This document shows, piece by piece, positions 15,707-26,350 of a stretch of 64,000 nucleotides of DNA. Each line of letters starts with the position of its first letter. The stretch's first letter is position 1. Below the pieces are notes generated by a model, which was not told where the DNA came from, did no database searches, and saw only the letters and a program-made list of their open reading frames with translations. The translations under genes and the position numbers were made by a program. The stretch lies in NCBI RefSeq assembly GCF_002218195.1, contig NZ_CP022336.1:124001-188000 (forward strand). The letters are read 5' to 3'. The stretch is from Sphingorhabdus sp. SMR4y (GTDB taxonomy: Bacteria; Pseudomonadota; Alphaproteobacteria; Sphingomonadales; Sphingomonadaceae).

Positions 15707-16630
15707 CTATGCGCTCGGGCTCGCCTTGGCAACCGTCAGCCTGCTCGCCTTGACATGCTCGCGCCAGGCGATGAACAGGCCGGAGCCGATAATGATCGGT
15801 GCGCCCAGCCAGATCGACAGACCGGGATATTGGTCGAAGATAACGATGCCGAAGAAGCTGGCCCAGATCAGCGCGCTATAGTCCATCGGCACGATCGTCG
15901 AAACCGGCGCAAAGCGCAGCGACTGGGTGACACCCAGCTGGCCCAGTGCGCCGAATATCCCGATGCCAAGCAGATAGGCCCAGGTTCTTGCATCATGGCC
16001 GCCGCCGTAGATGAAGGCGCAGATGGTCAGCGCGGGCAGGGTGTAGACCGAGAACCAGAAGATCGTGACAACGCTGGTTTCGGTGCGGCCGAGCATGCGG
16101 ATCACCATGGTGACCGCCGCCGTGACCAAAGCGCCGCCAAGGGCAACGGCAGCGCCGAAGGCGGGGATCAGCGATCCGCCCGGCCGGATGACGATCAGCA
16201 CGCCGACAAAGCCGATCAGAATCGCCGACCAGCGCCTTATCCCGACCTTCTCCCGCAGGAATATTGCGGCGAACAAGGTGGCGAAAATCGGAACCGTGAA
16301 GCTGATCGTTGTGGCATCGGCCAGCGGCAGCAGGGTCATCGCCCAGAAATTGAGGCCCATGGCAAAAATGCCGAGGGTGGAGCGCAGGATATGAAGCCTG
16401 TGCTTGCTCGAGACAATCGATGGCCAGCCTTCCCGGCTGCGCATGATCAGAAAGCAGATCAGCGGCATGGCGATCAGCTGGCGGTAGAACAGGCTTTCGG
16501 TGACATGCACGCCTTGCTCGCCCGCCAGTTTGACAAATGCAAACATGACCGCGAGCGAAAGCATCGCCGCCAGCCGCGTCAGGATTCCTGCCATCGGCCG
16601 GTTCTGACCGGCAGCACCGTCGTTGCTCAT
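15707..16630 (-). CDS. EamA/DMT-family transporter
   Basis: This 307-residue inner-membrane protein has about ten hydrophobic segments in two EamA repeats, each ending with the typical GFVGVLIVIRPGG or a YPGLSIWLGAPIIIGSG-type block. The DMT superfamily moves small metabolites such as amino acids or nucleosides out of or into the cell; the substrate cannot be inferred. It lies upstream of the secreted amidohydrolase on the same strand and could move its product. A second DMT protein occurs at 25345. Confidence 0.85.
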   Translation of the reverse strand: MSNDGAAGQNRPMAGILTRLAAMLSLAVMFAFVKLAGEQGVHVTESLFYRQLIAMPLICFLIMRSREGWPSIVSSKHRLHILRSTLGIFAMGLNFWAMTLLPLADATTISFTVPIFATLFAAIFLREKVGIRRWSAILIGFVGVLIVIRPGGSLIPAFGAAVALGGALVTAAVTMVIRMLGRTETSVVTIFWFSVYTLPALTICAFIYGGGHDARTWAYLLGIGIFGALGQLGVTQSLRFAPVSTIVPMDYSALIWASFFGIVIFDQYPGLSIWLGAPIIIGSGLFIAWREHVKASRLTVAKASPSA

Positions 16631-16720
16631 GCAATATTGCCATAAAAGATAGGGGAAGGGCGGTTGTGCATTCTTACGCTAAATAGCATATAGCCCGCAA
16701 AAGCAATCAGGAGTCTTTCA

Positions 16721-18223
16721 ATGCGCACTGTTACCCATGTCTTGGCTTCCGGAGGAAACGCAGCAGCGGTCCGCCAGAGCGATATTTTCGATCCCAATAA
16801 CGGCGGCATCCAGGGTAAGGTGGACCTCGGCGATGCAGCAGTGCTCGACAAGGCGGTCGATGCGGCTCTCGCGGCGCAGCCGGCCTGGGCAGCCACCAAC
16901 CCGCAGCGGCGGGCGCGGGTGATGTTCAAGTTCAAGGAACTGGTCGAGGCCAATATGGACGAGCTCGCCCATATGCTCTCGATCGAGCATGGCAAGGTGA
17001 TCGCGGACTCCAAGGGCGATATCCAGCGTGGTCTGGAAGTCATCGAATTCTGCTGCGGCATCCCGCATGTCCTGAAGGGCGAATATACCCAGGGCGCAGG
17101 TCCCGGCATCGACGTTTACTCTATGCGCCAGCCGATCGGCATCGGCGCCGGCATCACCCCTTTCAACTTCCCGGCGATGATCCCGATGTGGATGTTCGGC
17201 CCGGCGATTGCGACCGGCAACGCGTTCATCCTGAAACCGTCCGAACGTGATCCGTCGGTTCCGGTGCGGCTGACCGAACTGATGCTCGAAGCGGGTCTTC
17301 CGGAAGGCATTTTGCAATGTCTGCACGGCGACAAGGAAATGGTCGATGCCATTCTCGATCATCCGGCCATTGGCGGCGTCAGCTTCGTCGGATCTTCCGA
17401 CATCGCCCATTATGTCTACCAGCGCGGTGTTGCTGCGGGCAAGCGCGTCCAGGCCATGGGTGGCGCGAAAAACCACGGCATCGTGCTGCCGGACGCGGAT
17501 CTCGATCAGGTCGTGAACGATCTGTCCGGCGCTGCCTTCGGCTCGGCCGGCGAACGCTGTATGGCGCTGCCGGTGGTTGTACCGGTGGGCGAAGACACCG
17601 CCGACCGTCTGCGCGAAAAAATGATCCCGGCAATGGAAGCCTTGCGTGTCGGCGTTTCGACCGACGAGGAAGCCCATTATGGTCCGGTCGTCAATCCGGC
17701 TCACAAGCAGCGGGTCGAGAACTGGATCCAGACCGGCGTTGACGAAGGCGCCGAACTGGTCGTCGACGGCCGCGGCTTCTCGTTGCAGGGGCACGAAGAC
17801 GGCTGTTTCATCGGCCCGTCCTTGTTCGACCGTGTCACCCCGGACATGGAAAGCTACAAGGAAGAAATTTTCGGTCCCGTGCTGCAGATCGTCCGTGCCA
17901 AGAATTTCGAGGAAGCGCTCGCGCTGCCAAGCCAGCACCAATATGGCAATGGCGTCGCGATCTTCACCCGCAACGGCCACGCCGCGCGTGAATTTGCCAG
18001 CCGCGTCAATGTCGGCATGGTCGGCATCAACGTGCCGATCCCGGTACCGGTTGCCTATCACAGCTTCGGCGGCTGGAAGCGGTCGGCCTTCGGCGACACG
18101 AACCAGCACGGCATGGAAGGCGTGAAATTCTGGACCAAGGTCAAGACCATCACCCAGCGCTGGCCTGATGGCACGGCGGATGGCGGCAACAAGGATGCCT
18201 TCGTCATCCCGACAATGGGGTAA
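16721..18223 (+). CDS. mmsA: Methylmalonate-semialdehyde dehydrogenase (acylating)
   Basis: This 500-residue CoA-dependent aldehyde dehydrogenase converts methylmalonate semialdehyde to propionyl-CoA with NAD+, the last step of valine breakdown. Family signs are TPFNFPAMIPMWM (146-158), KPSERDPSVP, GGAKNHGIVLPDAD (247-260) and the catalytic Cys280 in FGSAGERCMAL; the general-base glutamate of ordinary ALDHs is absent there, as in acylating MSDH. AGGAG lies about 10 bases before the ATG. It opens the valine/isobutyryl-CoA gene group that continues at 19511-23430. Confidence 0.95.
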   Translation: MRTVTHVLASGGNAAAVRQSDIFDPNNGGIQGKVDLGDAAVLDKAVDAALAAQPAWAATNPQRRARVMFKFKELVEANMDELAHMLSIEHGKVIADSKGDIQRGLEVIEFCCGIPHVLKGEYTQGAGPGIDVYSMRQPIGIGAGITPFNFPAMIPMWMFGPAIATGNAFILKPSERDPSVPVRLTELMLEAGLPEGILQCLHGDKEMVDAILDHPAIGGVSFVGSSDIAHYVYQRGVAAGKRVQAMGGAKNHGIVLPDADLDQVVNDLSGAAFGSAGERCMALPVVVPVGEDTADRLREKMIPAMEALRVGVSTDEEAHYGPVVNPAHKQRVENWIQTGVDEGAELVVDGRGFSLQGHEDGCFIGPSLFDRVTPDMESYKEEIFGPVLQIVRAKNFEEALALPSQHQYGNGVAIFTRNGHAAREFASRVNVGMVGINVPIPVPVAYHSFGGWKRSAFGDTNQHGMEGVKFWTKVKTITQRWPDGTADGGNKDAFVIPTMG

Positions 18224-18346
18224 AGGCCGGGTAAGGCTTGCCGGCGACAGAGTTCCAAATCAGGACAAGCCGCCCGAAACGCTGGAAATTCCGGCAATTC
18301 GGGCGGACATGCCGTTCATGACCATTCCCTCGATCCCGGTGCCGCT

Positions 18347-19327
18347 TTGCTAGCTCTGGCGCCCAGGCTCTTCCTGCCGTCGGTGCTGCTGGCGATCATT
18401 CTGTTCGGTTTCTGGAAACCGGCGAACGAGGCAGGTGCAATAATGGTTCTGCCCGCGCCGGTCGCGGCATCGGACAAGCGCATCGCCTTCAGTTTCGATG
18501 ACGCCCCGCGCGGCGGCGGTGCCTTTCTCGATCCCGACGAACGCCCGAAATTGCTGATCGAGGCGTTGCAGACTGCCGGCATCGACCAGGCTGCCTTCTT
18601 CATCAACACCGGCCGGATCACCGCCGATGACAATGATGCCGCCGATATCGCGGCCTATGCCGGGGCAGGGCATGTCCTTGCCAATCATACCGCCCGGCAC
18701 AGCAAGCTGTCGTCCGTTTCGGTCGAGACCTTTCTCGCCGATATCGATGCGGCGGAAGCGTGGCTGAAAGACAAGCCCAATTACCGCCCCTGGTTCCGCT
18801 TTCCGTTTCTCGACGAGGGCAGGACGAACAGGGCCAAGCGCGACGCGGTGCGGGCCGGTCTCAAGCAGCGCGGCCTGATGAACGGCTATGTAACGGTCGA
18901 CGCGTCGGACTGGTATCTTGAGGACATGGCGATCTCGGCGGCCAAAGCCGGCAAGCTGATGGACTGGAACGCGCTGCGCGACCTGTTTGTCGAATCCTAT
19001 GTAGAATCGGCGGAGTTCTCAGACGAACTTGCGCGGCGGACGCTGGATCGGGCACCGGTACAGATGATTCTGCTGCACGAAACCGATCTCGCAGCGATGT
19101 TTGTCGATGATCTGGCGGCGGCGCTGAAAAAGCGGGGCTGGACCATTGTTTCCGCAGACGAAGCCTATCGCGATCCGATTGCCTATATGGAGCCTGATGT
19201 CGATTTCGCCGACGGCACCCGCACCCAGATGCTGGCGGCCGAGCGCAGTATCGGCAATCGCTGGTACGAACGCAATGATCAAAAAGTAGCAAAAAAGCTA
19301 TTTGCCGAGCGGGTCCTGCACGACTAG
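18347..19327 (+). CDS. Polysaccharide deacetylase-family protein (NodB fold)
   Basis: This 326-residue protein has an N-terminal membrane anchor or signal (APRLFLPSVLLAIILFGFW) and a NodB-type domain: RIAFSFDDAPRGGG (metal Asp pair near 51-52), HVLANHTARHSKLS (HxxxxH motif near 110) and FRFPFLDEG. The fold removes acetyl groups from polysaccharides or works on related substrates in the envelope. The TTG at 18347 is the only start that keeps the membrane segment; the next candidate, ATG at residue 33, would remove it. It sits inside the valine-degradation group with no obvious metabolic link. Confidence 0.8.
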   Translation: MLALAPRLFLPSVLLAIILFGFWKPANEAGAIMVLPAPVAASDKRIAFSFDDAPRGGGAFLDPDERPKLLIEALQTAGIDQAAFFINTGRITADDNDAADIAAYAGAGHVLANHTARHSKLSSVSVETFLADIDAAEAWLKDKPNYRPWFRFPFLDEGRTNRAKRDAVRAGLKQRGLMNGYVTVDASDWYLEDMAISAAKAGKLMDWNALRDLFVESYVESAEFSDELARRTLDRAPVQMILLHETDLAAMFVDDLAAALKKRGWTIVSADEAYRDPIAYMEPDVDFADGTRTQMLAAERSIGNRWYERNDQKVAKKLFAERVLHD

Positions 19328-19510
19328 ACCCCGGTGCATGAACGCACCCCATTTCTCGCGCGATATCCCTGCGTCTGTGGTCTTGCCGACTGGCCCATCG
19401 GTCGCGGCACGATTAACCGGCCTTGCAAAATCGCCCTGCGGCCACATATTGCGGGGAACGCGAGGAGCAGGACCAACCGCCGCTTTTGTGGCAAGAGACA
19501 AGACATCGAT

Positions 19511-20653
19511 ATGACCCAATTTTCCCTGACCGAAGACCAGCTTGCCATTCAGGAAATGGCGCAGAAATTCACCGCCGATGCGATAACCCCGCACGCCGCC
19601 GAGTGGGACGAAAAGCATGTTTTTCCGCGCGACACGATCAAGCAGGCCGCCGAACTGGGCTTCGGCGGGATTTATGTCTCCGAGGAGTCGGGCGGCATTG
19701 GTCTGGGCCGGCTGGAATCGGCGATCATCATGGAAGCCATGGCTTATGGCTGTCCCTCGACCAGCGCCTTCATCTCGATCCACAATATGGCCAGCTGGAT
19801 GATCGATACATTTGGCGCGCAGGCGGTGAAGGACAAATATCTGCCCGATCTCGTGCCGATGGAAAAAATCGCCAGCTACTGCCTGACCGAGGCGGGGGCG
19901 GGTTCTGACGCCGCCTCGCTGAAGACCAAGGCGGTGCGCGATGGTGACGATTATATCGTCAACGGTTCCAAGCAGTTTATCTCCGGTGGCGGCGAGAACG
20001 AGATTTATGTCACCATGACGCGCACATCCGATGATGGCGCCAAGGGCGTAACCTGCCTCGTCATCGAAAAAGACATGGAAGGCGTCAGCTTCGGCGCGCA
20101 GGAAAAGAAACTCGGCTGGCATTCGCAGCCGACAGCGCAGGTCAATTTCGACAATGTCCGTGTGCCTGTCGAAAACCGGGTCGGTGACGAGGGCGAGGGC
20201 TTTCGCATCGCGATGGCAGGACTCGACGGAGGACGGCTGAATATCGGTGCCTGCTCGCTCGGAGGGGCGCAACGCTGCCTCGACGAAGCCGTCGCCTATA
20301 CCAAGGACCGCAAGCAGTTCGGCAAAGCGATCAGCGATTTTCAGAATACCCAGTTCACGCTTGCCGATATGGCCACCGATCTGGAAGCCTCGCGGGCCTT
20401 GCTCTATCTCGCTGCGGCGAAGGTGACCGAAGGCGCGCCGGACAAGACGAAATTCGCCGCCATGGCCAAAAGGCTGGCGACCGACAATGGCAGCAAGATT
20501 GTCAACGATGCGCTGCAACTCTTTGGCGGATATGGCTATTTGCAGGACTATCCGATCGAACGCTTCTGGCGCGATCTGCGGGTCCACAGTATTTTGGAAG
20601 GCACCAACCAGGTCATGCGGATGATCGTTTCGCGTGAACTGCTGCGGCAATAG
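19511..20653 (+). CDS. Acyl-CoA dehydrogenase, probably isobutyryl-CoA dehydrogenase
   Basis: This 380-residue flavoprotein of the acyl-CoA dehydrogenase family has SYCLTEAGAGSDAAS (FAD/substrate loop near 120-135), RKQFGKAISDFQ, and the C-terminal ILEGTNQVM with the catalytic Glu near 363. Short/branched-chain members (ACAD8-like) share this arrangement. With mmsA, a hydroxyisobutyryl-CoA hydrolase, enoyl-CoA hydratase and mmsB around it, the substrate is likely isobutyryl-CoA from valine. The start is at ATG 19511, where the family N-terminus (FSLTEDQLAIQEMAQKF) begins; an upstream extension is not family-like. Confidence 0.9.
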   Translation: MTQFSLTEDQLAIQEMAQKFTADAITPHAAEWDEKHVFPRDTIKQAAELGFGGIYVSEESGGIGLGRLESAIIMEAMAYGCPSTSAFISIHNMASWMIDTFGAQAVKDKYLPDLVPMEKIASYCLTEAGAGSDAASLKTKAVRDGDDYIVNGSKQFISGGGENEIYVTMTRTSDDGAKGVTCLVIEKDMEGVSFGAQEKKLGWHSQPTAQVNFDNVRVPVENRVGDEGEGFRIAMAGLDGGRLNIGACSLGGAQRCLDEAVAYTKDRKQFGKAISDFQNTQFTLADMATDLEASRALLYLAAAKVTEGAPDKTKFAAMAKRLATDNGSKIVNDALQLFGGYGYLQDYPIERFWRDLRVHSILEGTNQVMRMIVSRELLRQ

Positions 20654-20660
20654 GAATAAT

Positions 20661-21704
20661 ATGACAGAAGATCTGATTATCAAGAAAACCGGGCGGGTTG
20701 GCCATATCAGCCTGAACCGGCCCAAAGTGATCCACTCGCTCAACCTCAACATGTGTCTGGGTATGATCGACGCGTTGCAGGCATGGCGCGACGATGACGA
20801 AGTCGAAGCGGTGATCATCGACCATAGCGAAGGCCGGGGCTTTTGCGCCGGCGGCGATATCGCCATGCTACGCGCATCGGGCATGAAGGACGGCAAGGAA
20901 GGGCGGGAGTTTTTCTTCAAGGAATATCAGCTCAACCATCTGATGTTCGAATATCCCAAGCCGATCGTCGCTTTCATGAACGGCATAACTATGGGCGGCG
21001 GCGTCGGCATCTCGCAACCCGCCAAATATCGCGTGGCTACCGAATATACGCGCTTTGCCATGCCGGAGACGGGTATCGGCCTGTTCCCCGATGTCGGCGG
21101 TGGCTGGTATCTGTCGCGTCTTGAAGGCCGCCTTGGGCAGTTTCTCGCGCTGACCGGCGCGCGCCTCGACGGCGCCGAGTGCAAGGAAGTGGGGCTTGCC
21201 ACCCATTATCTGGAATCGGACGCGCTGGAAGAAGCCAAGCAGCGAATTTCCGAAAAGCCCGACCGGATCGAAGGCATATTGGGACAATTGTCCGCCAACA
21301 TACCCGAAGCGCGGATCGCCAAGAATCTCGACAAGATCGACAAGTTTTTCGCCTCAGATCGGTTCGAGGACATATTGGCAGCCCTCGAAGCCGACGACAG
21401 CGAATGGGCGGCCAAGGAACGCGATACGCTCGGCACCAAGAGCCCGCAAACCTGCAAGGTGGCCCTGCGCCAGCTGAAGGAAGGTGCGGCGATGGACAGT
21501 TTCGCCGACGAAATGCGCAACGAATATCGCATCGGCTATCACGTGCTGGTGATGCACGACTTTCTGGAAGGCGTGCGTGCCCTGATTGTCGACAAGGACA
21601 ATGATCCGAAATGGAATCCGCCGACGCCGGAGGATGTGACCGACGAGTGGATCGATGCGATTTTCGCGCCCCTGCCAGCCAATGAAGAATGGAAGCCCCT
21701 ATGA
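20661..21704 (+). CDS. 3-hydroxyisobutyryl-CoA hydrolase
   Basis: This 347-residue crotonase-fold protein has [14 protein letters not shown] (oxyanion hole), [10 protein letters not shown] and [20 protein letters not shown], whose Glu and Asp match the hydrolase (HIBCH) rather than hydratase pattern, plus the long C-terminal extension of this branch. It releases 3-hydroxyisobutyrate from its CoA thioester in valine degradation. AGGAAT precedes ATG 20661, 7 bases after the acyl-CoA dehydrogenase stop, and its own stop overlaps the next gene by ATGA. Confidence 0.9.
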   Translation: MTEDLIIKKTGRVGHISLNRPKVIHSLNLNMCLGMIDALQAWRDDDEVEAVIIDHSEGRGFCAGGDIAMLRASGMKDGKEGREFFFKEYQLNHLMFEYPKPIVAFMNGITMGGGVGISQPAKYRVATEYTRFAMPETGIGLFPDVGGGWYLSRLEGRLGQFLALTGARLDGAECKEVGLATHYLESDALEEAKQRISEKPDRIEGILGQLSANIPEARIAKNLDKIDKFFASDRFEDILAALEADDSEWAAKERDTLGTKSPQTCKVALRQLKEGAAMDSFADEMRNEYRIGYHVLVMHDFLEGVRALIVDKDNDPKWNPPTPEDVTDEWIDAIFAPLPANEEWKPL

Positions 21705-22483
21705 CCTACGAAACAATTCTCACCGAGAAAAAGGGTGCAGTCACCCTGATTACCCTGAACCGGCCGAAAGCGCTCAACGCGCTGAACAGCCAGGTGCTGG
21801 ATGAACTGATTGACGCCTTTGCCGCTTTTCAGGCCGACGACACGCAAAACTGCGCCGTCCTGACCGGTTCGGGCGACAAGGCTTTTGCCGCCGGTGCCGA
21901 CATCAAGGAAATGTACGACAAGTCTGCGGCCGATTTCTATCTCGAGGATTTCTTCGCCAAGTGGACCAGCCATATCGTCAAGGCCACCCGCAAGCCGTGG
22001 ATCGCCGCGGTCAACGGTTTCGCTCTCGGCGGTGGCTGCGAACTGGCGATGATGGCGGATATCATGATTGCCAGCGACAAGGCCAAATTCGGCCAGCCAG
22101 AAATCAAGCTCGGCGTGGCTCCAGGTATGGGCGGCTCTCAGCGACTGACCCGTGCAGTCGGTAAGGCTAAATCTATGGACATGTGCCTGACCGGCCGGAT
22201 GATGGACGCGGAAGAAGCCGAGCGCTCCGGACTGGCAGCGCGTGTTGTGCCACATGACGAATTGCTCGACGAAGCGCTCAAATCGGCTGCGACCATCGCT
22301 TCCATGCCGCCGATGGCCATTCAGGTGAACAAAGAAATGGTCAATGCGGCGTTCGAGAATAATCTCGAACAGGGCCTGGTGCACGAGCGCCGTCTGTTCC
22401 AGATACTGACCGCCACAGAAGACAAGAAAGAAGGCATGGCTGCCTTTATCGAGAAGCGCGAAGGTCAATGGAAGGGACGCTAG
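21701..22483 (+). CDS. Enoyl-CoA hydratase
   Basis: This 260-residue crotonase-family hydratase has both catalytic glutamates: Glu114 in [12 protein letters not shown] and Glu134 in [15 protein letters not shown]; the oxyanion loop reads [10 protein letters not shown]. In this cluster it should hydrate methacrylyl-CoA to 3-hydroxyisobutyryl-CoA; it may also serve in fatty-acid oxidation. The start ATG 21701 overlaps the stop of the preceding hydrolase, giving coupled translation; the frame extends four codons upstream but that start has no ribosome site. Confidence 0.92.
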   Translation: MTYETILTEKKGAVTLITLNRPKALNALNSQVLDELIDAFAAFQADDTQNCAVLTGSGDKAFAAGADIKEMYDKSAADFYLEDFFAKWTSHIVKATRKPWIAAVNGFALGGGCELAMMADIMIASDKAKFGQPEIKLGVAPGMGGSQRLTRAVGKAKSMDMCLTGRMMDAEEAERSGLAARVVPHDELLDEALKSAATIASMPPMAIQVNKEMVNAAFENNLEQGLVHERRLFQILTATEDKKEGMAAFIEKREGQWKGR

Positions 22484-22548
22484 GAATAGCAGTTTCTGAC
22501 GCGCAAAGCTGTTTGGCCTTGTTTCGCTGACAATCACTGGAGACTAGA

Positions 22549-23430
22549 ATGAAAATCGGATTTATCGGCCTTGGCAATATGGGTGGCGGCATGGCCGCCA
22601 ATCTCGCAAAAGCGGGGCATGAGGTGCACGCCTTCGACCTGTCCGGCGAAGCGCTGGCAAAGGCAGGCGAGGCAGGCTGTCATCCGGTCAGCGACGCGGC
22701 ACAGGCGGTTCAGAATATGGAAGCCGTGGTGACCATGCTCCCGGCTGGCACCCATGTCCGCAAGGTCTATGAATATGAAATCGTCATCAATGCCAACCCC
22801 GGTACTTTGGTGATCGACTGTTCGACCATCGATGTCGACAGCGCCCGCGACGTGGCGACCATGGCGGAGGCCAAGGGCCTCGTTCCTGTGGACGCTCCAG
22901 TTTCCGGCGGTATCGCGGCGGCCAATGGCGGCACCTTGACCTTCATGGTCGGCGGCAGCGACGAAGGCTTCAAGCGGGCCGAACCGATCCTGTCCGATAT
23001 GGGCAAGGCAGTCATCCACGCCGGCGGCAATGGCGCCGGACAGGCAGCGAAAATCTGCAACAACATGCTGCTGGGTGCCTCGATGATCGCGACTTCCGAG
23101 ACCTTCAAGATGGCCGAAAAACTGGGCCTCGACCTGCAGAATTTCTACGATATTTCGTCCAAGGCCTCCGGTCAGAACTGGTCCATGACCAGTTATTGCC
23201 CGGTCCCCGGTGTCGGGCCGCAAAGCCCGGCCGACAATGGCTACCAGGGCGGCTTTGCTGCCGCGCTGATGCTCAAGGATTTGCGTCTGGCGATGGAAGC
23301 GGCACAAAGCGCCGGCGCGGATGTACCAATGGGCGCAGAAGCGGCGAAACTCTACGAAAAATATGCCGAGGAACAGGGGCAGGGCGGTTCGGACTTCTCC
23401 GGCATCATCAACATGCTGGACAAGGGCTAG
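22549..23430 (+). CDS. mmsB: 3-hydroxyisobutyrate dehydrogenase
   Basis: This 293-residue beta-hydroxyacid dehydrogenase has the dinucleotide-binding motif GFIGLGNMGGGMAANL at 4-19, the substrate motif VDAPVSGGIAAANGGTL (114-130) with Ser119, and catalytic Lys168 in GAGQAAKICNNMLLG. It oxidises 3-hydroxyisobutyrate to methylmalonate semialdehyde, the substrate of mmsA at 16721. Together these genes cover valine breakdown from isobutyryl-CoA to propionyl-CoA. GGAGA precedes the ATG. Confidence 0.95.
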   Translation: MKIGFIGLGNMGGGMAANLAKAGHEVHAFDLSGEALAKAGEAGCHPVSDAAQAVQNMEAVVTMLPAGTHVRKVYEYEIVINANPGTLVIDCSTIDVDSARDVATMAEAKGLVPVDAPVSGGIAAANGGTLTFMVGGSDEGFKRAEPILSDMGKAVIHAGGNGAGQAAKICNNMLLGASMIATSETFKMAEKLGLDLQNFYDISSKASGQNWSMTSYCPVPGVGPQSPADNGYQGGFAAALMLKDLRLAMEAAQSAGADVPMGAEAAKLYEKYAEEQGQGGSDFSGIINMLDKG

Positions 23431-23436
23431 GCCCCC

Positions 23437-23631
23437 ATGCCGCCGCTATGGATGGTGATTGGCGGTCTGGCCGGGGTCATTGCCGCGCTATCGGAGTTGG
23501 GCAACCGGCGCCGTAACAACCGTCGCGACATTGAAGATGTCGGTTTCATGCCGTGGCCGACAATCACCGCGCTGGCATTGCTGACCTTCGGCATATCCCT
23601 TGCCTTCGGCCTGGGGATATTGTCGACCTGA
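23437..23631 (+). CDS. Small two-helix membrane protein
   Basis: This 64-residue unrecognised protein has two hydrophobic segments (MVIGGLAGVIAAL and ITALALLTFGISLAFGLGIL) with a charged NRRRNNRR link between them. Its start lies 6 bases after the mmsB stop, so it is probably translated from the same mRNA. It has no assigned function. It converges with cpaF across only 11 bases. Confidence 0.6.
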   Translation: MPPLWMVIGGLAGVIAALSELGNRRRNNRRDIEDVGFMPWPTITALALLTFGISLAFGLGILST

Positions 23632-23642
23632 CCCGTCTATGC

Positions 23643-25172
<1,530 letters not shown>

Positions 25173-25344
25173 GTTGTCCTGTCCGATATGTCTAATGTCA
25201 CACGATCAATGCCCTCTTTCCCCGAAATTGGTTAATAAACTGGTAAATCCGATCGATTGCAGCGGGATAATTGCCGATGCAAATTTGTCACTTGTCCCGC
25301 ACGGCACAGGGACTAAGCCGTTAACATGCAAAAGGAACATAGTC

Positions 25345-26265
25345 TTGACCGCTGAACATTCTCGGGAACGGGCGGCTGCCGCTGGGGGCATTACGCTGGC
25401 GCTGCTGGCCTTTGCCGGCTTTCCGCTCGGTGATGCCCTGATCAAGTCGATGGCCGGCGACTGGCCGGCGCCGGCCGTAGCGGCGCTCCGCTTTTCTATC
25501 GGCGCGCTCGCTCTGGCGCTGATCCTGTTCCTGCGGGAAGGCCGTCGCGGCTTTCAGGTCAGCCGCCCGTGGCTGCATGTCGCCCGCGGATTTGCGCTGT
25601 TTGTCGTGACGATCAGCTTCTTTTCCGCCATATATATCATGCCGCTGGCTGATGCGGTGGCGATATCCTTTGTCAATCCGATCCTGACCGCCTTGTTCTC
25701 CGGATGGTTCCTGAAAGAAAAAATGCCACCCCGGACATGGTTCGCGACCATCATTGCTTTTGCCGGGGTGCTAATCATGCTGCGTCCCAATGTTGCCGCC
25801 TTCGGCTGGGTGGCCATATTACCTCTGATCGCAGCCTTTGCGATGTCGACAATGCTGATCCTCAACCGCATGGTATCAACCCAGCGGTCGATCTTTGCAG
25901 CGCAATTCTATATTGCCTTCTGGGCCGCGATCTTCTTGATCCTTGCCGCATTGCTAGGCCATTGGCTGATCCCCGTCATGGCCGTCCCGGGCCCACCGGA
26001 CTGGGACGTTATCCTGCGCTGCCTGTTGGTGGCGTTAACCGCGACAGGCTGCCATTTCCTTCTCTTCATGGCGACAGTGCGCACCACTGCTGCCGCGATC
26101 GCGCCGATTGTCTATATCCAGCTGCTGGTGGCAACGGCAATCAGCGTCTTTGTCTTTGGCGATCCGATCGACCGGACCGCGATGCTGGGCGGTTTGCTGA
26201 TCATATTCAGCGGCTTGCTGCTTTGGCGCAGTTCGCGAAAGGTGACGACCGTGGTCGAGGCCTAG
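25345..26265 (+). CDS. EamA/DMT-family transporter
   Basis: This 306-residue membrane protein has ten predicted helices in two EamA halves (first half ending FAGVLIMLRPNVAAFG; second ending GLLIIFSGLLLWRSS). The likely role is export or uptake of an unidentified small metabolite. The start is TTG at 25345: AAAGGAAC (25331-25338) is well spaced and no ATG or GTG in frame gives a sensible N-terminus. It is divergent from cpaF over 172 bases with no clear operator. Confidence 0.85.
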   Translation: MTAEHSRERAAAAGGITLALLAFAGFPLGDALIKSMAGDWPAPAVAALRFSIGALALALILFLREGRRGFQVSRPWLHVARGFALFVVTISFFSAIYIMPLADAVAISFVNPILTALFSGWFLKEKMPPRTWFATIIAFAGVLIMLRPNVAAFGWVAILPLIAAFAMSTMLILNRMVSTQRSIFAAQFYIAFWAAIFLILAALLGHWLIPVMAVPGPPDWDVILRCLLVALTATGCHFLLFMATVRTTAAAIAPIVYIQLLVATAISVFVFGDPIDRTAMLGGLLIIFSGLLLWRSSRKVTTVVEA

Positions 26266-26350
26266 GCGACCGGGCCCACGGACCGGAACCGTAACAGAGC
26301 TTCAGGCGATACCCGCCAACCGGATTGTGTTTCCGGTACAATGGAGCCGG

